NCBI RefSeq assembly: GCF_009380215.1 | Contig: NZ_WHUG01000016.1 | Span: 1 to 64,000, forward strand | DNA: 64,000 nt | Direction: 5' to 3' | Source: Rugamonas aquatica | GTDB lineage: Bacteria; Pseudomonadota; Gammaproteobacteria; Burkholderiales; Burkholderiaceae_D | Shown: positions 18,983 to 26,934 of the stretch, piece after piece | How positions within the stretch are numbered: position 1 is the first letter of the stretch | Layout: every line of letters starts with the position of its first letter | Program-made: the position numbers and the translations under genes | The notes under the pieces: generated by a model | Databases searched by the model: none | What the model was told of the DNA's origin: nothing | Seen by the model: only the letters and a program-made list of their open reading frames with translations

Positions 18983-21973
18983 ATGGCATCTTCCCTCGTC
19001 CGCCATCTGCTATTGATCGGCGCGTTGATGGCGGGCCTGCCTGCGGCCGCCATCCCTCCCGAACGCACGCTGGCGCAACTGGAGCACCGCTCCTGGACCG
19101 CCAAGGACGGCGTGCCGCCATCGATCATCACGATGGACCAGACCGACGACGGCTATCTGTGGCTGGGCACCGGCGCCGGCCTGTTCCAGTTCGACGGCGT
19201 GCGCTTCCAGCCCTTCCAGCCGCGCGCGGGAACGATCTCGACCAGCGCCGTCTACTTCATCAAGGCGCAGCCGGGCGGCGGCCTGTGGATAGGCTGGCGC
19301 CAGGGCGGCATCAGCTTCGTCAAGGATGGCGCGGTGGTCAACTACGGCGCCGACGAAGGGCTGAGCCTGGCCAGCTGGTGGGGCTTCGCGTTCGACCGGC
19401 AAGGTCGGGTGTTCGCCGCCGGCCTCGACGGCCTGATGCGCTTCGACGGCCAGCGCTGGCACAAGCTGGGGCCGGCCCAGGGCTTCACGGCGGACAAGGC
19501 GTCCGTCATGTTTGTCGACAAGGACGGCACGCTGGCCGTCTTCACCGACCACGGCCTGTTCCGCCTGCCGCCGGGCGCCGCCACTTTCAAGCCGCCGCTC
19601 GGGCATCTGGGCAGCATCGAGCCGCCGCAGGCCGGCCCCGACGGCAGCATCTACTTCATGGAGGCGCGCGGCCTGCGCATCATCGACAGCCTGGAAAACT
19701 ATGACAAGGCCGACGGGCCGTGGCTGTTCAAGTCCCAGCCGGAAGCATCCCACCGCATGCTGGTCGACCGTTCCGGCAGCCTGTGGATGGAAACCGCGAC
19801 CTGCGGCGTCTGCCGCTTCGATCCGCGCCGGCCGGACAAGATGGAAAGCTTCAGCGTCAAGAACGGCCTCAGTTCGAATCTGGTCACTTCCTTTTTCGAA
19901 GACCGCGAGGGCAATGTCTGGGTTTCCACCAGCAAGGGATTGGAGCGCTTCCGCCAGGTCGATGTGAACCTGGTGACGCCGGCCTTGCCGGGCGCGGAAG
20001 TGAGCGAAGGCAGGCTGCTGCCCGGCCCGGCCAACGCGATGATGCTGACCACCGTGGCGCAGGTCGGCAGCTGGCTGGAAGTCACGCCGGACGGCGAAGT
20101 GCACAACAGCGCCTGGCTGAAGCAGCACGGGATAGGCCGGGTGCAGGTGATCCAGCGCGGGCGCGATCAATCGCTGTGGCTGGCGGAGCGCGCCCGCCTG
20201 CGCCGGGTAACGCCGGACGGCGCGGTGCACGCCATCGAATATCCCGAGGACATGGGCCCGGTCCATCTGGTTCATGCGCTGGCGCATGGCGAGGACGATA
20301 CGCTGTGGATGTCGGTGGTGAATGCCGGCGTGCACCGGCTGCGCGGCGGACGCTGGGACCGCGAAACGCTGCTGCCGGGAGAAGGCACGCGCTCGGCCAT
20401 GTCGATGCTGGCCGATACCTCCGGCCGGATGTGGTTCGGCTACAGCAGGAACACGGTGGTCATGCTGGACAAGGGCAAGGCGGTGACGGTGCCCATCGAG
20501 CAGGATGGGCAACTGAAAGGCACGTCGGTATTGTACGAGTCCCTCGGACAAATCTGGGCCGGCGGCGAGGCCGGGCTGGCGCGCTATCACGATGGGCGCT
20601 TCGTCAAGGTGCGCCTGGCGCTGCCCAACGTCCGCAGCATCTCCGCCATCCTGACCGACAGCAGCGGCAATATGTGGCTGAACTCGTCCGCCGGCACGGT
20701 GCGGCTGGATGGCCGCTCGCTGGCCAAGGCCATCGCCCATCCGGACCAGCCGGTGCAAGGACGACTGTTCGACGCCACCGACGGCAGGCTGGGCATCACC
20801 GACCTGCTGGGCGCGCAATCGCTGGCGCAAGCGGGCGACGGCAAGATATGGCTGACCACGCACGACGGCGTCGCCTGGATCGATCCGCTGCATCTGCTCA
20901 AAGCGCCGGCGCCGCCGCCGGTCGTCATGCAAGCGCTGAGCGCGCAGGGCCAGACCTACCGCCGGCCCGCGCAGCTGGCCCTGCCCGCCGGCGCGGGCAA
21001 TGTGCAGATCGACTACAGCAGCGCGCTGCTCGGCACGCCGCAACGCATGCGCTTCAAGTATCTGCTGGAAGGCTACGACCAGGAATGGCAGGACGCGGGC
21101 GAACGCCGCCAGGCCTTCTACACGGGCCTGCCGCCGGGCGAGTACCGCTTCCGCGCGGTCGCGGAAAACGGCGCCGGCAACTGGGGGCAGGAAGGCCCGG
21201 GCTTGCGCTTCAGCGTCGCCGCGAGTTTTTACCAGACCTGGTGGTTCAAGTGCCTGCTGGCCATGTCCGTGATGGTGATGGTATGGCTGCTGCACCGGCT
21301 GCGTTTGAAACGCATGGAACTGCGCATCAAGGCGCAGATGGAAGTGCGGCAAGCGGAACGCGAGCGCATCGCCCGCACGCTGCACGACACCATCCTGCAA
21401 AGCGCGCAGGCGCTGATCCTGCGCTTCGACCGCATCAAACGCGCCCTGCCCGCCGCCGACCCGGCGCTATGCCAGATCGACGCCGCGCTCGATGCCGCGC
21501 AGGAGGTGGTCGACGAGGGACGCGAACGGGTGCTGGAATTGCGCAGGCGCGATGCGCATCCGGGCGCGCTCGGCGACTACCTGTACGAGTTCGGGCAAGC
21601 GATGGCGCAGCAGCACGGCATTTGTTTTTCGCTGAGCACGCAGGGCGATGCGCGGGAACTGGTGGCGGCGGTCAAGACCGAGGTGCTGGCCATCGGCAAG
21701 GAAGCCTTGTTCAATGCGGTGCGGCACTCGGGCAGCGCCGAGGTCAAGATCGAGCTGCTGTATGCATCCGCGCAGTTCTCGATGACGGTGCAGGATTACG
21801 GCAGGGGATTGGACGCGAGCGTGCAGTCGTCAGGAAAACGGCCGGGCCACTGGGGGCTGAGCGGCATGAGCGAGCGCGCGCAGCAGGTCGGCGGACAGCT
21901 GCAGATCGACAGCCGGCAGGATGTCGGCACCACCGTCGTGTTCTCAATCATCGCCAGGCTGGCCTTCGGCTAG
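18983..21973 (+). CDS. Two-component regulator propeller sensor histidine kinase (orphan)
   Basis: The protein has 996 residues. A signal peptide (about 1-23) is followed by LEHRSWTAKDGVPPSIITMDQTDDGYLWLGT and many further Reg_prop repeats of the form DxxGxxWxGT that form two periplasmic beta-propellers (about 30-640). A Y_Y_Y domain follows (about 660-740; FKYLLEGYDQEWQDAG, GEYRFRAVAENGAG), then a transmembrane helix (about 752-772), a HisKA_3 dimerisation domain with the phospho-histidine in RIARTLHDTILQSAQAL, and a HATPase of the NarX type (GHWGLSGMSERAQQVGG). Family members often sense polysaccharide fragments. No regulator gene adjoins it, so its partner is elsewhere. Its 3' end overlaps the convergent acetyltransferase gene by 30 nt. 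Confidence 0.92.
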   Translation: MASSLVRHLLLIGALMAGLPAAAIPPERTLAQLEHRSWTAKDGVPPSIITMDQTDDGYLWLGTGAGLFQFDGVRFQPFQPRAGTISTSAVYFIKAQPGGGLWIGWRQGGISFVKDGAVVNYGADEGLSLASWWGFAFDRQGRVFAAGLDGLMRFDGQRWHKLGPAQGFTADKASVMFVDKDGTLAVFTDHGLFRLPPGAATFKPPLGHLGSIEPPQAGPDGSIYFMEARGLRIIDSLENYDKADGPWLFKSQPEASHRMLVDRSGSLWMETATCGVCRFDPRRPDKMESFSVKNGLSSNLVTSFFEDREGNVWVSTSKGLERFRQVDVNLVTPALPGAEVSEGRLLPGPANAMMLTTVAQVGSWLEVTPDGEVHNSAWLKQHGIGRVQVIQRGRDQSLWLAERARLRRVTPDGAVHAIEYPEDMGPVHLVHALAHGEDDTLWMSVVNAGVHRLRGGRWDRETLLPGEGTRSAMSMLADTSGRMWFGYSRNTVVMLDKGKAVTVPIEQDGQLKGTSVLYESLGQIWAGGEAGLARYHDGRFVKVRLALPNVRSISAILTDSSGNMWLNSSAGTVRLDGRSLAKAIAHPDQPVQGRLFDATDGRLGITDLLGAQSLAQAGDGKIWLTTHDGVAWIDPLHLLKAPAPPPVVMQALSAQGQTYRRPAQLALPAGAGNVQIDYSSALLGTPQRMRFKYLLEGYDQEWQDAGERRQAFYTGLPPGEYRFRAVAENGAGNWGQEGPGLRFSVAASFYQTWWFKCLLAMSVMVMVWLLHRLRLKRMELRIKAQMEVRQAERERIARTLHDTILQSAQALILRFDRIKRALPAADPALCQIDAALDAAQEVVDEGRERVLELRRRDAHPGALGDYLYEFGQAMAQQHGICFSLSTQGDARELVAAVKTEVLAIGKEALFNAVRHSGSAEVKIELLYASAQFSMTVQDYGRGLDASVQSSGKRPGHWGLSGMSERAQQVGGQLQIDSRQDVGTTVVFSIIARLAFG

Positions 21974-22585
21974 CACCGCCGTCGAGTACGGCGCCAGTTC
22001 CTGCCAGCCCAGGCTGAGATACAGAACGCGGCCTTCGTCGGTCGCCACCAGCAGGCGATCGGCGTCGCCGGCCGCGACGTCCAGCGCGTGCATCAGTGCG
22101 CTGGCCAATCCTTTGCGGCGATGCGCCGGCGCGGTTTCGATGCGGTCGAAAATGGCGATGCCCTGGTGCAGCACCACGCCGCCCGTTGCGGCCGTCTGAC
22201 CGTCGGCGGCGACGATGCGGATGATGTGCGCGCCATGTTCAAGCGCCGATTGCAGCGCATAGCCGGCAGGCAGCGGCGCGGCCTGCGCCATCGGCGTGGC
22301 GCGGTACATCAGGTAGCGCGGGCGTTCGATGGTCCAGCGCGGCGGCAGCGCACGGCGCAGGGTCTCGACATCGACCGCCGCCTTCAGGAAGACGCGGTGT
22401 TGCAGGATCTGCGCCGCACACGCTTGCAGTGCAGCGCCGGCATCGACAAACACATGGCGGCGCAATTGCTCCGGCCAGCCGACCTCGACGACCAGACCGC
22501 CGCCTTCACGCTGCGGCAGCGGCAAGCCGCGCGCCAGGCTCCAGCCGGACAGCCAACGTTCAAGTAAATCCAGATTCAGATGCAT
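21944..22585 (-). CDS. GNAT-family N-acetyltransferase
   Basis: The protein has 213 residues from the ATG at 22585 (MHLNLDLLERWLSGW), which is 2 nt after the stop of the TetR gene. A longer in-frame extension lies inside that gene and is rejected. The C-terminal half is the GNAT core: GIAIFDRIETAPAHRRKGLASALMHAL contains the acetyl-CoA loop R-R-K-G-L-A, followed by LLVATDEGRVLYLSLGW. The substrate is unknown. It is co-transcribed with the TetR regulator, which may control it. The last 30 nt overlap the end of the convergent sensor kinase gene. Confidence 0.87.
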   Translation of the reverse strand: MHLNLDLLERWLSGWSLARGLPLPQREGGGLVVEVGWPEQLRRHVFVDAGAALQACAAQILQHRVFLKAAVDVETLRRALPPRWTIERPRYLMYRATPMAQAAPLPAGYALQSALEHGAHIIRIVAADGQTAATGGVVLHQGIAIFDRIETAPAHRRKGLASALMHALDVAAGDADRLLVATDEGRVLYLSLGWQELAPYSTAVLAEGQPGDD

Positions 22586-22587
22586 GT

Positions 22588-23133
22588 TTATGATGGACGG
22601 AACGACGAGGCGCGCAGCAACGCCAGCGCCTGCTGGACGCGCTGGCCGAAGATGGCGGGCATGCTGCGCTCGCCGGACTCCTGGCCGCCGATCAGGCACA
22701 GGTGCACCATGCGCCCCACCAGCTCCGCATCGACCGAACCATCGGTGCGCGCGCGGCACGCCGAGATGGCGAACGACAAGCGCGTTTGATCAACGCGCTG
22801 CTGGTACTCGGCCACGAGGGGATCGATGCGCGACCAGGCGCGGATTGCGGTTTCCCGCTGCGGCCGCTTTTCCGCGGCGATGGTCAGGTAGCGTTGCAGC
22901 ACATCTTCCAGGCTGCTGCCTGCGGCCGCGTGGGCCAGCATACGGTCGGCGTAATCGGCCTCCCAGGCCGTCAGCAGCGCATGCACGAATTCATCTCGGC
23001 TGCGGAAGTGGTGGTAGAACGATCCACGCGTCACGTTCAGGCGGCGCGCCAATTGCTCGGCGGAGATGCCTTGATAGCCCTGGTGGTCCAGGGCGTCGAA
23101 GCCGGCTGCAATCCAATGGTCACGCGTCAACAC
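22588..23133 (-). CDS. TetR/AcrR-family transcriptional regulator
   Basis: The protein has 181 residues starting at a GTG (23131-23133) with AGGTGAG just upstream. The alternative TTG is the next codon. The N-terminal helix-turn-helix reads GISAEQLARRLNVTRGSFYHHFRSRDEFV, a textbook TetR motif. The C-terminal ligand domain is family-variable. It is divergent from the DJ-1/PfpI gene, and a 17-bp palindrome lies between the two. It precedes the GNAT gene by 2 nt. Autoregulation and control of the divergent gene are likely by analogy with the family. Confidence 0.92.
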   Translation of the reverse strand: MLTRDHWIAAGFDALDHQGYQGISAEQLARRLNVTRGSFYHHFRSRDEFVHALLTAWEADYADRMLAHAAAGSSLEDVLQRYLTIAAEKRPQRETAIRAWSRIDPLVAEYQQRVDQTRLSFAISACRARTDGSVDAELVGRMVHLCLIGGQESGERSMPAIFGQRVQQALALLRASSFRPS

Positions 23134-23151
23134 CAGGACTCACCTCGAAAA

Positions 23152-23168
23152 CATACAGACTGTGTATG
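23152..23168. promoter_or_regulatory. Palindromic operator candidate for the adjacent TetR regulator
   Basis: CATACA and TGTATG are perfect inverted arms separated by GACTG. The site lies in the 85-bp gap between the divergent tetR-like and pfpI-like genes. Size, symmetry and location fit a TetR-family operator controlling both directions. Confidence 0.6.
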
Positions 23169-23218
23169 GTAGCACCGCCCTCGCTAGACTGCATCCATCC
23201 CCTACACATGGAGCCGGC

Positions 23219-23845
23219 ATGAAAAAGATAGCCCTGATCGCCTTTGACAACTTCACCGATATCGACCTGTTTTTGATGTGGGATATTCTCGGACGCAACC
23301 AACATGATTGGCAGGTCCGCATCCTCGGCAAGCAGGCGACGCTGCGTTCGGCGCACGGATTGCAGGTCGGCGTGCACGGCGCGCTGGACGAAGCGAACCA
23401 GGCGGACGTGGTGCTGTTCTCAAGCGGCAAGGAAGGCGTGCCTGCGGCCCTGGCGGATCGCGACTTCATGGCGGCGTTCCAGCTGGACCCCGAACGGCAA
23501 TTGATCGGCTCCATCTGCGGCGGCGCCTTCATCCTCGGGCAATTGGGCTTGTTGCCCGGACGGCGGGCCGCCACCCATCCCGACGCCCGCGAGGGCTTGC
23601 GCGCGACCGGCGTGGAACCGGACGACAGGCCGTTCATGAGCGTCGGCAATGTGGCGACGGCGGGCGGTTGCCTGGCCGCGCTCTACCTGGTCGGCTGGGC
23701 GGTCGAGCAGCTGTTCGGCATCGGGAAAAGCCTGGAAACGCTGCGGCCGGTGCTGCCCGCCGGTCAGTACGATTGCTACGAACAACTGCTTGTTTCCAGC
23801 ATCCGGCAAGGCAGCGAGTCCTCTGCCGTATCGTGCGGCCGTTGA
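23219..23845 (+). CDS. DJ-1/PfpI family protein (class I glutamine amidotransferase-like)
   Basis: The protein has 208 residues from the ATG at 23219 (MKKIALIAFDNFTDIDLF). An upstream in-frame GTG lies in the operator and is rejected. The nucleophile elbow is ICGGAFILGQLGLLPGRRAATH, with the Cys and following ATH typical of DJ-1/PfpI and isonitrile-hydratase-like members. It ends GNVATAGGCLAALYLVGWAVEQLFG. Family functions range from glyoxalase or deglycase to hydratase, and the specific reaction is unknown. It is transcribed divergently from the TetR gene and is its likely target. Confidence 0.88.
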   Translation: MKKIALIAFDNFTDIDLFLMWDILGRNQHDWQVRILGKQATLRSAHGLQVGVHGALDEANQADVVLFSSGKEGVPAALADRDFMAAFQLDPERQLIGSICGGAFILGQLGLLPGRRAATHPDAREGLRATGVEPDDRPFMSVGNVATAGGCLAALYLVGWAVEQLFGIGKSLETLRPVLPAGQYDCYEQLLVSSIRQGSESSAVSCGR

Positions 23846-23915
23846 TCGGCAAACGATTCTATGCCATGCTGATGGCTTGCAAATACGTCAACTTTACATC
23901 AAGGCTGCCGTCTCC

Positions 23916-24587
23916 ATGAAACCCTTCACACCCAAATTCCTGCTGGCCGCGCTGGCGCTGGCTGCGGTCCCGTCCATCCATGCGCAGGTGGCGGGCTATG
24001 GCATGCAGTACGACAACGTCACCGTCTGGCCCGTGCCGGATTTGCGGGTGCCGGTGCCCTCGTCCCGCAGCGCCGCTGCGGCGCCGGTGCGGGCCAGCGC
24101 ACAGCCCGCACCGAAGGCCAACGCGCGCATCCTGGCGCAGTCCTTCCCGCCCAAGAAGCAGTTTGAAATGCAGCAGGCCTATCTGCAAAGCATGGACGTG
24201 TATCTGCAAATCGAAAAGAAGATGGGCTGGACCTCGCGCGACATGGCGGGCGGACTGGCCGCCTTCGTGGTCGGCAACTACATGGTGCTGAACGACGCCG
24301 ATGTCTCCGACGAAGCGTTCCAGGCGGTGGCGAAACAGCTGCGCCGCGAGCCGGGCATGCAGGCGCTGGTCAGCAAGCAGGATGCCGCCACCCTGCGCGA
24401 CACCTTCGAACAAAGCGCCATGGTCGGCACCTTCATGGCGCTGGCCTACAAGTCCGCCCAGCAGACGCCGCAGCCGCCGGCCGTGCAGCAGAACCTGCGC
24501 AACGCCGCGCGTGAAAACCTCAAGATGGTGCTGCGCACCGATCCCGCGACGGTGCAGATCGACAACGCGGGCATGCACCTGCGCTAG
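23916..24587 (+). CDS. Secreted protein of a DUF6683-like family
   Basis: The protein has 223 residues. The signal peptide (MKPFTPKFLLAALALAAVPSIHAQ) is cleaved near 24, and a Pro/Ala-rich linker follows. A helical domain (about 75-220) includes MQQAYLQSMDVYLQIEKKMG and MAGGLAAFVVGNYMVLNDADVSDEAF. The pattern recalls the uncharacterised DUF6683 family of exported proteobacterial proteins, which I judge from memory with moderate confidence. The function is unknown. Its stop overlaps the stop of the convergent LysR gene by 4 nt. Confidence 0.7.
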   Translation: MKPFTPKFLLAALALAAVPSIHAQVAGYGMQYDNVTVWPVPDLRVPVPSSRSAAAAPVRASAQPAPKANARILAQSFPPKKQFEMQQAYLQSMDVYLQIEKKMGWTSRDMAGGLAAFVVGNYMVLNDADVSDEAFQAVAKQLRREPGMQALVSKQDAATLRDTFEQSAMVGTFMALAYKSAQQTPQPPAVQQNLRNAARENLKMVLRTDPATVQIDNAGMHLR

Positions 24588-25477
24588 TCCAGCCCCGCCA
24601 GCAGATGCTGCCATAGCCGCTGGGCCACCGGGCCATGGGCGGCATCGCGGCGGCGCGCGATGACCAGCTCCAGTTCGCTTTCGCGGAAATGGTCGCCGGC
24701 CAGCGACAGCAGCCTTCCCTGCGCCAGATCCTCGTCCACCAGATAGCCCGGCATGTGGCCCCAGCCCATGCCCTGCAAAATCACTTCGCGCTTCATGAAC
24801 TGGTCGGCCACCGTGCAGCGCCGCGCGCCGCCCACCACGAAGTAGTCGCGCGGCGGGCTATTGCGCGCGCTGTCGCGGATCACGCATTGCACGTAGGGCC
24901 GCATCATCTCCGGCGTAATGCCGGCGTGCAGCGGAAAATCCAGGAAACCCGGCGCCACCACCGGCACCAGCCGCACGCGCTGCCACGGCCGCGCATCGAA
25001 GCGCAGGTCGGCATGGTCGAGGTGGTGGAAGATCAGGTCGGCCTCGCCATCGTGCAGCCGCTCCCACGGGCCGGACAGCGCTTCGAAATGCAGGTCGAGG
25101 CGGGTCGCCGGACATTGCGCGAAGAACTGCCGCAGCAGGCGCAGCGTGGCCGGCAGCGGGCACAGGTCGCCGATCACCACGGACAGTTGCAGTTCCTCGC
25201 CCATCGCCGCCTGGCTGGCCTGGGTTGCCAGCTGCCGCGCGCCATCGAGCAGCTGCCGCGCCTGCCCGACGAAGGCCTGGCCGGCGGCGGACACGGTCAC
25301 GCGATAGCCGCTGCGGTCCAGCAGCGCCAGCCCCAGTTGACGCTCCAGGCTGGCCACGGCGGCAAACACGCTGGGATGCGAGCGGTGCAGCTGCGCCGCA
25401 GCCTTTTGGAAGCTGCCCAATTCGGCCACCGCCAGGAAGCAGGCCAGCTCATGCAGGGTAAAACCGACAGAGTTCAT
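24584..25477 (-). CDS. LysR-family transcriptional regulator
   Basis: The protein has 297 residues. The winged helix-turn-helix at about 5-65 reads FTLHELACFLAVAELGSFQKAAAQLHRSHPSVFAAVASLE, followed by RQLGLALLDRSGYRVTVSAAG. A periplasmic-binding-like effector domain follows. It is divergent from a zinc-type alcohol dehydrogenase/quinone reductase gene across 89 bp, the classical arrangement in which the LysR protein activates the divergent gene. The effector is unknown. Confidence 0.94.
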   Translation of the reverse strand: MNSVGFTLHELACFLAVAELGSFQKAAAQLHRSHPSVFAAVASLERQLGLALLDRSGYRVTVSAAGQAFVGQARQLLDGARQLATQASQAAMGEELQLSVVIGDLCPLPATLRLLRQFFAQCPATRLDLHFEALSGPWERLHDGEADLIFHHLDHADLRFDARPWQRVRLVPVVAPGFLDFPLHAGITPEMMRPYVQCVIRDSARNSPPRDYFVVGGARRCTVADQFMKREVILQGMGWGHMPGYLVDEDLAQGRLLSLAGDHFRESELELVIARRRDAAHGPVAQRLWQHLLAGLD

Positions 25478-25566
25478 AAATCCTACAGAGATAGACCGAA
25501 TTACTGAATTTTATCCGACTATGTTCTTCCCTACAGTGAAGCCTCGATCATTTTCAGGAGAACATC

Positions 25567-26553
25567 ATGCGTGCCATACACATCGCCAGCTTCGGCGGCC
25601 CGGAACAGCTGCAAGCGATAGAACTGCCCACCCCGGTCGCGGCGGCCGGCCAGGTGCTCATCCGCGTCAAGGCGTTCGGCCTCAACCGTGCGGAAAGCTA
25701 TATGCGGCAAGGGCTGTGGGGCGATGCCGTCAAGGTGCCGGGCATCGAATGCGTCGGCGAAGTCGTCAGCGCGCCGGGCTCGACGCTGCGTGAAGGCGAG
25801 CGCGTCGCCGCCCTCATGGGCGGCATGGGCCGCAGCATCAACGGCAGCTACGCCGAGTATGTATGCGTGCCGGCCGCCAACGTGGTGCCGTTGCACAGCG
25901 CCCTGCCCTGGGCCGAGCTGGCCGCCATTCCGGAATCGTATGCCACCGCCTGGGCCTGCCTGCACGACTGCCTCGCGCTGCAAGCCGGGCAGACCCTGCT
26001 GATACGCGGCGCCAGCTCGGCGCTGGGCCAGGCCGCCAGCAATATCGCCGCTTACCTGGGCGCGCAGGTGATCGCCGCCAGCCGCCGGCCGGCCGCGCTG
26101 GAAGACGTGCTGCGGCGGAACGGCGCTCGCCACATCGTTGCGGAGCAGCCCAGCCTGGCCGGCGCGGTGCGGGAAATCGCGCCCGGCGGCGTGGACGCGG
26201 TGCTGGACCTGATCGGCAACACCACGCTGCTCGACTCGCTGACGCTGGCGGCGCGCCCGGGCCGCGTGTGCCAGGCCGGCTTCCTCGGCGGACTGGGGCC
26301 GCTGGAGCGTTTCCTGCCGCTGCAACAGCTGCCGCCATGCGTGCAGCTGAGCTTTTTCGGCAGCTTCGCCTTCGGCACGCCCGGCTTCGAGCTGGACCGG
26401 GTGCCGCTGCAAGCCATCGTAGAGCGGGCCGAACAAGGCCACTACCGCGCGCGGCCGGCCCGGGTGTTCGCCTTCGACGACATCGCCGAAGCCCACGCCT
26501 ATCTCGACGCCGGGTCCGGCATGGGCAAGGCGGTGGGGCAAATCGACGATTAG
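25567..26553 (+). CDS. NADPH:quinone reductase-like (medium-chain dehydrogenase) oxidoreductase
   Basis: The protein has 328 residues. The N-terminal GroES-like domain has VLIRVKAFGLNRAESYMRQG and IECVGEVVSAPGS. The Rossmann domain has TLLIRGASSALGQAASNIAAYLG and later VLDLIGNTTLLDSL. It lacks the structural zinc Cys cluster, as expected for the quinone oxidoreductase/zeta-crystallin branch. It reduces quinones or enones with NADPH; the substrate is unknown. It is preceded by CAGGAGAAC and divergent from the LysR regulator. Confidence 0.9.
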   Translation: MRAIHIASFGGPEQLQAIELPTPVAAAGQVLIRVKAFGLNRAESYMRQGLWGDAVKVPGIECVGEVVSAPGSTLREGERVAALMGGMGRSINGSYAEYVCVPAANVVPLHSALPWAELAAIPESYATAWACLHDCLALQAGQTLLIRGASSALGQAASNIAAYLGAQVIAASRRPAALEDVLRRNGARHIVAEQPSLAGAVREIAPGGVDAVLDLIGNTTLLDSLTLAARPGRVCQAGFLGGLGPLERFLPLQQLPPCVQLSFFGSFAFGTPGFELDRVPLQAIVERAEQGHYRARPARVFAFDDIAEAHAYLDAGSGMGKAVGQIDD

Positions 26554-26572
26554 GCGATTCCGGCAGTTTTCT

Positions 26573-26604
26573 GCTAACATGTGAACACCTATTCATTTGT
26601 TAGC
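26573..26604. promoter_or_regulatory. SmtB/ArsR-type operator (12-2-12-like inverted repeat) of the zinc module
   Basis: The core TGAACACCTATTCA (26582-26595) matches the known SmtB/CzrA/ZiaR operator pattern TGAACA-NN-TATTCA except at one position. It is flanked by GCTAACA (26573-26579) and TGTTAGC (26598-26604), perfect complements that extend the dyad to 32 bp. It ends 4 bp before the ATG of the repressor gene, so the repressor would block its own operon. Confidence 0.8.
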
Positions 26605-26607
26605 ACC

Positions 26608-26934
26608 ATGAGCTGCCACCACGACTATTCCGACTGCGATCCCGCGATCGCCCAGCTGGCCGACCTGTTCCATCTGCTGGGCGATCCCACGCGCCTGCGC
26701 ATCGTGCTGGCCTGCGTGGCGGCGCCGATCGCCGTCAGCGACATCGCTTCCTCGCTGGAGCTGAGCAGTTCGCTGGTCAGCCATCACTTGCGTTTGCTGC
26801 GCGCGGCGCGCATTGTGAAGTCTGAGCGCCAGGGCAAACAAGTGTTCTATTCCGCCGCCGACGCCCACATCAGCGGCGTACTCAACGATATGCTCGAACA
26901 TATCGCCGAACCTTCCAACGGGAACGAAGCATGA
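26608..26934 (+). CDS. SmtB/ArsR-family zinc-responsive repressor
   Basis: The protein has 108 residues from the ATG at 26608. An in-frame GTG at 26581 gives 9 more residues but lies inside the operator, so I prefer the ATG although neither has a good ribosome site. The helix-turn-helix reads VSDIASSLELSSSLVSHHLRLLRAARIV. The C-terminal helix has D-x-H-x10-H-x2-E (DAH...HIAE), the exact alpha-5 Zn(II) site of SmtB-type sensors. The N-terminus MSCHHDYSDCD could give a second metal site. Zinc would release it from DNA. It overlaps the exporter gene start by ATGA. Confidence 0.93.
   Translation: MSCHHDYSDCDPAIAQLADLFHLLGDPTRLRIVLACVAAPIAVSDIASSLELSSSLVSHHLRLLRAARIVKSERQGKQVFYSAADAHISGVLNDMLEHIAEPSNGNEA

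Noticed and set aside
19720..22017. A long alternative frame over the propeller sensor kinase.
   Set aside because: It is Arg/Ala/Gly-rich low-complexity sequence without family motifs. The other frame encodes recognisable propeller repeats and kinase domains.
26581..26607. The GTG start of the SmtB-type repressor at 26581.
   Set aside because: It lies inside the operator dyad and has no ribosome site. The ATG at 26608 starts right before the Cys/His metal-site region.
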